Positions 59,230 to 64,000 of a stretch of DNA of 64,000 nt are shown here, piece after piece. The stretch is from CAVSXS01 sp963767715 (GTDB lineage Bacteria; Chloroflexota; Ktedonobacteria; Ktedonobacterales; Ktedonobacteraceae): positions 70,135 through 134,134 of the forward strand of contig CAVYFA010000018.1 of assembly GCA_963767715.1 (NCBI GenBank). Reading direction: 5' to 3'. The notes beneath the pieces were generated by a model. It was not told the origin of the DNA and did not search any database. It worked only from the letters and a program-made list of their open reading frames with translations. The position numbers were made by a program, and so were the translations under genes. Position 1 is the first letter of the stretch. Each line of letters opens with the position of its first letter.

Positions 59230-61683
59230 TTACACGAACAGGTTCGCTCCACCCTCCTGCGAAGGCTGCTGCTCCTCGAAAATCGCGGGGATCGTTGGTT
59301 CCTTTTCATCCAGCGTCCCAGCGTGTGCAGCCTGTATCTTGGCCCACACCTTCTCCGGCCTGAGGGGCATGTCGATGGTTTTGATGCCGAGCGGAGCCAG
59401 CGCGTCCAGTACAGCGTTGACGATGGCGGGCGGCGAGCCGGTGGTGCCGCCCTCGCCGACGCCCTTTGCGCCCAGCGGATTGAGGGGCGATGGCGTCTCG
59501 ACGAAGGTGGTCAGGAAGGGTGGCACCTGCTGTGTGTTGGGCATAGTGTAGTCCGTGAGTGTGCTGGAGAGCAACTGGCCGTCATCGTCGTACAACGCTT
59601 CCTCGTAGAGCGCCTGGCCGATGCCCTGGGCCAGCGCGCCGTGCACCTGGGCGTCGGCCAGGTAGTGGTTGAGGACGTTGCCGCAGTCGTCGGCTGCCGC
59701 GTATTGCAGGATATGGATGTCGCCCGTCTCGGCATCCACTTCGATGACGGCGATATGCGCGCCGGACGTGTAGCTGGCGTTGGCCGGGCTGAAGTCGCGC
59801 CAGGCCGCCAGGCCCTCGATGGGCGCGCCGTTGGCGCGGTTGGGCTGTTCGTGCTCGATCAGGTCGGGCTGCTCTTCCACCATACGCGCCAGCTCGCCCA
59901 GCGCTACGGCTCGCGAAGGTACGCCGCGCACGCTGAAGCCGCCATTCGAGAGCTCGAGGTCGGCGGGTGAAACCTCCAGGTGGCGCGCGGCCACCGAGAG
60001 CGCCTTCTCACGCGCGGCCTCCGCGGCCAGGTGAACGGCGGAACCGGAGACCTGCGTCGTACGACTGCCGAAGGTGCCGAAGCCAAAGGCCGGCAGGGCC
60101 GAGTCGTTCATCTGCACCTCGACTTGCGTGCCGGGCAGCGAAAAGATGGAGGCGGCAATCTGTGCGAAGGCAGTGAAGTGGCCCTGGCCATTGGTTGCCA
60201 CGCCGCTCTGCACCAGGATCGTCCCATCACGGCGGATGCGCACCGTCGCGGCCTCTTTCGGCGCGTTTGGCCCGCCCATCGCCCCGCCTGATACCTCTAC
60301 GAACGTCGACAGACCGATGCCCAGCAGCTTCGAGCTATCCTGCGCGCGCTGCTCCTGCTGTTTCGCCCGCCAGCCACGGTAATCCGCCAGTTCCACGACT
60401 CTGTTGAGCGCGGCCTCGTAGTTGCCGCTGTCGTACTGCGCGCCGGTGAGGGTCTTATATGGGAATGCTTCCGGCGCGATGAGGTTGCGTCGCCGCACTT
60501 CGACCGGGTCGAGGCCCAGTTCGTGGGCGATACGCTCCATCGTGCGTTCCAGCATATACGTTGCTTCGGGCCGCCCCGCGCCTCGGTACGCGCCCGTCGG
60601 CACTTTGTTGGTGAGCGCGCCGATCACCTGGCTCTGGATGGCCTGGATGTGGTACGGGCCGTTCAGCATCGATGACGTGCCGTTGGGAACCATCGACGTG
60701 GTATTGGCCAGAAACGCGCCCAGGTCCGCGATCGTGCGCGTACGCAGGCCGAGCAGTCTCCCATCCGATTGAAAGGCTGCCTCGACGTAGTTGATCTGGC
60801 CTCGCCCGTGCGTCTGGCTTTGCAGGTTCTCGCTACGTGTCTCGATCCACTTGACGGGCCGCCCGAGACGCACGGCCAGCGATGCCGCGATGATCTCTTC
60901 GCCTACGAAGGATGTCTTTGTGCCGAAGCCGCCGCCAACATCGGCGTTATACGTATGTATCTTGCGCCGGTCGATGCCCAGGAAGCGCGCCAGCGTCTCC
61001 CTGGCGCTGAAGATGGCCTGCGATGAGAGCCAGGCCGTCAGCTCGCCGCTCGCCGGGTCGAAGTCGAACATGCAGGCGCGCGGTTCCATCGAGCTTCCCG
61101 CCACGCGCTGGTTCACCAGACGCAGCCGCACTGTGCGCTCGGCCTGCGCGAACGCTGCCTCCAGCTCGCCCCCGCCGCTCTGCGCGTTGAAGGCCACATT
61201 GGAGCCAAGCTCTTCATAGAGCAATGGCGCGCCAGAGGCCACCGCAGCCTCCGGATCGGTTACGGCGGGCAAGGGGTTATAGTCCACTTCCACCATGTCG
61301 CGCGCATCCCAGGCCGCGTAAATGTTCTCGGCCAGCACGACCGCCACCGGATCGCCCACGTAACGTGCCTTCTGCAGCGCGAGCGGCTTGCGCGGCGGCT
61401 TCTTGAGGCCAGGTGGTATCGGTATTGGCTCAATGGCGGGAAGCGACTCGACCAGTTCGGCTGCCCCGAATGCGGCCGAGACACCCGGCAGCGCGCGGGC
61501 CGCATCCAACCTGATCTGCTGGATTTCCGCGTGCCCATACGGGCTGCGCACTACCGCCATATGTAGCGCGGCGGGTCGCCCCCGCGGCGGTCGCAAGTCG
61601 TCGACATAGTGCCCCTGCCCGGTGATTAATGTATAGTCCTCCCGCCTGCGCTCCAGCCCGGCGGGAATAGTGTGTTGTGACAT
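59230..61683 (-). CDS. Xanthine-dehydrogenase-family molybdopterin subunit, form II CoxL-like
   Basis: This 817-residue protein has the N-terminal a/b hammerhead domain (~1-140) and the Mo-cofactor domains (~150-800). GGGFGTKTSFVGEE (~250-263) and AYRGAGRPEAT (365-375) are present; AYRGAGR marks form II (non-CO-specific) CoxL relatives, as opposed to the CO-oxidising AYRCSFR. GAKGVGEGG near residue 750 carries the active-site Glu. It is expected to hydroxylate an aldehyde or N-heterocycle. Its FAD and 2Fe-2S partner subunits are not adjacent, which is unusual. Confidence 0.9.
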   Translation of the reverse strand: MSQHTIPAGLERRREDYTLITGQGHYVDDLRPPRGRPAALHMAVVRSPYGHAEIQQIRLDAARALPGVSAAFGAAELVESLPAIEPIPIPPGLKKPPRKPLALQKARYVGDPVAVVLAENIYAAWDARDMVEVDYNPLPAVTDPEAAVASGAPLLYEELGSNVAFNAQSGGGELEAAFAQAERTVRLRLVNQRVAGSSMEPRACMFDFDPASGELTAWLSSQAIFSARETLARFLGIDRRKIHTYNADVGGGFGTKTSFVGEEIIAASLAVRLGRPVKWIETRSENLQSQTHGRGQINYVEAAFQSDGRLLGLRTRTIADLGAFLANTTSMVPNGTSSMLNGPYHIQAIQSQVIGALTNKVPTGAYRGAGRPEATYMLERTMERIAHELGLDPVEVRRRNLIAPEAFPYKTLTGAQYDSGNYEAALNRVVELADYRGWRAKQQEQRAQDSSKLLGIGLSTFVEVSGGAMGGPNAPKEAATVRIRRDGTILVQSGVATNGQGHFTAFAQIAASIFSLPGTQVEVQMNDSALPAFGFGTFGSRTTQVSGSAVHLAAEAAREKALSVAARHLEVSPADLELSNGGFSVRGVPSRAVALGELARMVEEQPDLIEHEQPNRANGAPIEGLAAWRDFSPANASYTSGAHIAVIEVDAETGDIHILQYAAADDCGNVLNHYLADAQVHGALAQGIGQALYEEALYDDDGQLLSSTLTDYTMPNTQQVPPFLTTFVETPSPLNPLGAKGVGEGGTTGSPPAIVNAVLDALAPLGIKTIDMPLRPEKVWAKIQAAHAGTLDEKEPTIPAIFEEQQPSQEGGANLFV

Positions 61684-61782
61684 GCCTTTTGCTCCTTGCG
61701 GTTGATAATCGTGGTTAGTTGTGCATCCACTATATCAAAATGCCTGGAGAAAGTGCAAGGATGTACATGATACGCTGATTAT

Positions 61783-62592
61783 TCACAACTCCGCGTTTCG
61801 GAACTTCCGCCACAAGTGCTGCGCGATGCGCTGACCGTCGTAGTCCAGGCCGTAGCGCGCGGCGAAGCGGCAGATGTTCTCGATGTCGCGGGTGAGCAGG
61901 GCGAGCGCGTTGGGATTGAAACGCGGGTCGACTACCTGCGGGAAGTCGATAATGCACGCCTTGCCCTTCCAGTAGAGAACGTTGTAGGCCGAAAGGTCGG
62001 CATGAATGAAGTTGTGGGCCAGCCAGAGTTCGACATTGCCCATCAATTGATCGAAAACCTGGCGTGCCTCGCCCCTGGACAACTGGACGTACTGGAGAGG
62101 TGGCGCGGCTTGCCGGCGATCTCCCACGTATTCCATGAGGATGGCGTGGTCTGTGCTGGCAAGCGGCCGGGGAATGTCGGCCCCCGCTTTGTAGAGCGCC
62201 TTCAACGCCTCGAACTCGTAGTTCACCCATATGGCGAACTGCGCCTCGCGCCCGAAGCGAGTCTTGTTCTCTACAGCGCGGCGCACCTTCCCTTTCGTGA
62301 TGACGCGTCCCTCCTGGTAGACGGCGTCGTTCTTGAAGCCGCGATTGTTGCGCGGGCGATAGACCTTGGCGGCCAGCAGATCCACGCCCATGGAAGGCTG
62401 GGCCTGGCAGCAATACACCGTTGCCTCTTTCCCGCTTTTGACGGTGTACAGCACCTCACTGATCATCCCCTCGGCGAAGAAGTAGTCGAGGGCTTCCTGC
62501 ATCGCATCCCGCTTTGCCTGGTTCGCCCGACTTGCTAGAATCTCCTGCTCTTCCAGTTCGTCCTGTTCTCGAAAAAGCTTACGCTTCGACAT
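61783..62592 (-). CDS. RIO-type serine kinase
   Basis: This protein is about 269 residues from ATG 62592; the in-frame ATG 62706, also with a ribosome-like AAAGGA, would add a Thr/Asn-rich 38-residue tail. RIO hallmarks are SGKEATVYCC, AAKVYR (ATP Lys), HADLSAYNVL (catalytic loop) and CIIDFPQVVD (metal Asp). No canonical APE segment, as expected for RIO. RIO kinases help small-subunit rRNA maturation in archaea and eukaryotes; bacterial copies are scattered and their role unclear. Probably gained long ago by transfer. Confidence 0.88.
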   Translation of the reverse strand: MSKRKLFREQDELEEQEILASRANQAKRDAMQEALDYFFAEGMISEVLYTVKSGKEATVYCCQAQPSMGVDLLAAKVYRPRNNRGFKNDAVYQEGRVITKGKVRRAVENKTRFGREAQFAIWVNYEFEALKALYKAGADIPRPLASTDHAILMEYVGDRRQAAPPLQYVQLSRGEARQVFDQLMGNVELWLAHNFIHADLSAYNVLYWKGKACIIDFPQVVDPRFNPNALALLTRDIENICRFAARYGLDYDGQRIAQHLWRKFRNAEL

Positions 62593-62741
62593 GCTGTGTG
62601 TATACTCCTTATTGCTGGTTGTGTTCGTCGTGTTGGTTGTGTTTCTCGTATTTGTCGTAGGTTGGCCATTGGAAATGTCGCGTTGTGTACTGTCATAGGG
62701 CACCAATCCTTTCTCGCTGCCGCCAGCGCTTTACAGCCATA

Positions 62742-62777
62742 GAAAAAGGGCCGCGAGCATCACGCTCGCGGCCCTTT
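62742..62777 (-). terminator. Strong hairpin terminator upstream of the RIO gene
   Basis: There is an 11-bp perfect GC stem (62748-62758 with 62764-62774), extended by three A-T pairs, with a 5-nt loop. On the minus strand it is followed by a T-run (complement of 62742-62747). It ends a transcript that comes from the 62.8-63.0 kb region, before the RIO gene begins. Confidence 0.8.
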
Positions 62778-62836
62778 GTTGCAATAAAATGGACCGTCCA
62801 ATCCGAGACGGCCCAGCATATATGGTATGTGCGGTT

Positions 62837-62959
62837 CTATGCGATGTAGTCGGTGTTATGCTCTGATGCTACATCTATCCCGCTGAAGATTGCGTATGAC
62901 CCGTTCGGAGGCGTGATGCTATAAGGAATGTGAGTATTCGCATTGCACGCTCCTCTCAT
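62837..62959 (-). CDS. Possible 40-residue peptide gene
   Basis: A 41-codon frame (ATG 62959 to TAG 62837) encodes a 40-residue peptide with Cys5, two Asn/Gly turns (ITPPNGSY) and an acidic, polar C-terminus (DVASEHNTDYIA). A terminator lies 60 bases downstream on the same strand, so this stretch is a transcription unit of its own. A competing 22-codon frame (62875-62943) has the better ribosome site (GAGAGGAG). Which one is translated is unclear. The peptide has no signal sequence or homologue known to me; a RiPP precursor or leader peptide is possible. Confidence 0.4.
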   Translation of the reverse strand: MRGACNANTHIPYSITPPNGSYAIFSGIDVASEHNTDYIA

Positions 62960-63097
62960 ACTGACCGGGAACTGGGTTTGTTCCGGTCGGGTCAATCCTG
63001 TTTACGTATTGAGTATACCTGGGTTGTGCCAGAAAAGTCAATGTTTGAGGCGCTTTTTCTTTCTTAAAACGTGGAAAAAGGGATAGAATCAAATGGA

Positions 63098-63123
63098 GCG
63101 CGCCCGGCAGTTGCCGGACGCGC
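63098..63123 (-). terminator. Hairpin after the secreted propeller-like gene
   Basis: There is a 12-bp stem with one mismatch (63098-63109 with 63112-63123), GC-rich, 44 bases past the stop of the minus-strand gene at 63167. There is no immediate T-run, so termination strength is uncertain. Confidence 0.5.
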
Positions 63124-63166
63124 TTCAAAAAGGTAGTTCCCTCACTCGCTCTTGCTTGCTATATTG

Positions 63167-64000
63167 CTAGCGGGCAGTGAAGGGGATCGTGAGCGAGTTT
63201 GGAGCGGTGAAGACGGGAACATCGTGCGATGTCAGGGAGCCGCCTACAATAGCCAGCCCACCAGTTGGAGTATACATCGCCTCGTTACAGGAGGTAATAT
63301 TTCCAAGCGTGCAGGCCGTGCCGGTAGAAAATGCAACGGCAATCACCGGATAAGCCTTTCCTCCTGAGTAAGACGTGGAGATGTAATCGCCAACCATGTA
63401 CCCCTGGGTCGTAAGTGGCAGCCAGGTCAGGGTCATCGGGCCCGTGACTTGTGTAGCCGCGCTCCAACTGCTGCCGCCGTTGGTGGACGAGATGAAGCCC
63501 ACATCAAGCTTGCAGGTGGATGTGCTGCAATTGGAGACGGGATAGTAGTAGTAGGCCAGGCCAAGATGCGCGCTGCTGCCTGATGTCCCTTTGTCTACCG
63601 CCAGTCCCGGGATAAAGTGATCGACTCCACTGCCCACTGTGTCAATGGGAATACGCGTCACCGCCGACCAGGATGTTCCGTTGGTGGAGGTACTCATCAC
63701 GAGGTCATTGGCAGAACAGCCGCTCTCGAAGCGGCAATCCTCCCAGACCACGTAGACCTTGCCGGAGCCATCGATCTCCGCCGTAGGCAGCGGGCCGGAA
63801 CGCAGGTTGCCCGCCTCGAGGTGAGACGAGATGCTCGAGATAGTGAAGGGGCCGCTATAGCTCGCGCCGCCATTGGTGGAGACAAACGACTCGACGGCCG
63901 ACTCGAAGGCATTGTCAATCGGGACGACAACGGTGCCATTGGGCTGCACCAGCGGCTGGCCTCCGATAACGACGGAGCTTGGAACCGTCGAATTCGTCCA
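63167..64000 (-). CDS. Secreted sialidase/BNR-like repeat protein (partial)
   Basis: The frame is open from the window edge to the stop at 63167: at least 277 residues, N-terminus outside the window. It is Ser/Thr/Gly-rich with few charged residues, typical of exported proteins. Repeated FVSTNGGASYSGP, MSTSTNGTSWSAVTR and ISSTNGGSSWSAATQ segments are BNR/Asp-box-like (S-x-NGG-x-SW), suggesting a beta-propeller of the sialidase fold without evident catalytic Arg residues. Probably an extracellular binding or adhesin protein. Cys pairs (C..SGC, NCSTSTC) may form disulfides. Confidence 0.75.
   Translation of the reverse strand, partial: WTNSTVPSSVVIGGQPLVQPNGTVVVPIDNAFESAVESFVSTNGGASYSGPFTISSISSHLEAGNLRSGPLPTAEIDGSGKVYVVWEDCRFESGCSANDLVMSTSTNGTSWSAVTRIPIDTVGSGVDHFIPGLAVDKGTSGSSAHLGLAYYYYPVSNCSTSTCKLDVGFISSTNGGSSWSAATQVTGPMTLTWLPLTTQGYMVGDYISTSYSGGKAYPVIAVAFSTGTACTLGNITSCNEAMYTPTGGLAIVGGSLTSHDVPVFTAPNSLTIPFTAR

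Noticed and set aside
62919..63128. 69-residue minus-strand frame before the propeller gene end.
   Set aside because: It passes through the hairpin at 63098-63123 and lacks a ribosome site.

Overview
The window looks like chromosome of a Chloroflexota bacterium, most likely class Ktedonobacteria (soil, mycelium-forming). This rests on gene content, not on a marker gene: eukaryote-like Ser/Thr kinases with an extracellular sensor domain, a CHAT/TPR protease, a WhiG/FliA-type sigma factor, a TgpA-type transglutaminase, a sensor family frequent in Chloroflexota, many one-gene transcription units and moderately GC-rich codon use. There is no rRNA, CRISPR array, insertion sequence or phage module. 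Two tRNA-Ser genes lie at 30.3-30.5 kb.

Layout. 0-5.2 kb: a TPR-CHAT caspase-like protease coupled to a subtilisin-like protease, the best candidate for an undescribed protease (conflict or cell-death) module. 5.2-10.6 kb: a small GlsB-type membrane protein beside the tail of a second copy, then a DUF2877/FdrA/DUF1116 operon of the oxamate carbamoyltransferase type. 10.6-18.8 kb: two paralogous transmembrane Ser/Thr kinases, a Ski2-like helicase and a lipoprotein. 18.9-28.7 kb: nucleotide-sugar and sulfate activation (epimerase, sedoheptulose-7-P isomerase, heptose kinase, ATP sulfurylase, APS kinase, phosphodiesterase) and inositol-phosphate synthase. 28.7-36.4 kb: coupled sigma-28/CsrA genes, tRNAs, an orphan anti-sigma factor, a Pro/Thr-rich surface protein, a PH-like-domain protein and a transglutaminase. 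36.5-42.3 kb: a phosphate transporter with a PhoP-box-like promoter, PhoU, an MFS exporter, a 38-residue membrane microprotein and a kinase-less sensor.

42.4-52.2 kb: a single-chain fusion of two ketosynthases in which the second lacks catalytic residues (a natural KS-alpha/KS-beta fusion), next to an alpha/beta-hydrolase that has lost its nucleophile; then an FGGY kinase, a ThDP enzyme, a methyltransferase, a tandem UspA protein and a TauE exporter. 52.4-61.7 kb: YceI, an extradiol-type VOC protein, a deleted saccharopine-dehydrogenase-like pseudogene, a methyltransferase, a frameshifted Rieske oxygenase behind a terminator-like leader, an aldehyde dehydrogenase and an orphan CoxL-type subunit; this reads as a decaying catabolic region. 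61.7-64 kb: a RIO-type kinase, a probable 40-residue peptide gene with its own terminator, and the C-terminal part of a secreted beta-propeller-like protein that runs off the window.

Most transcription units are short. Clear coupled sets are CHAT-S8, DUF2877-FdrA-DUF1116, phosphodiesterase-cysC-sat, heptose kinase-gmhA and sigma-csrA. All functions are inferred from reading the sequences; no database search was possible.
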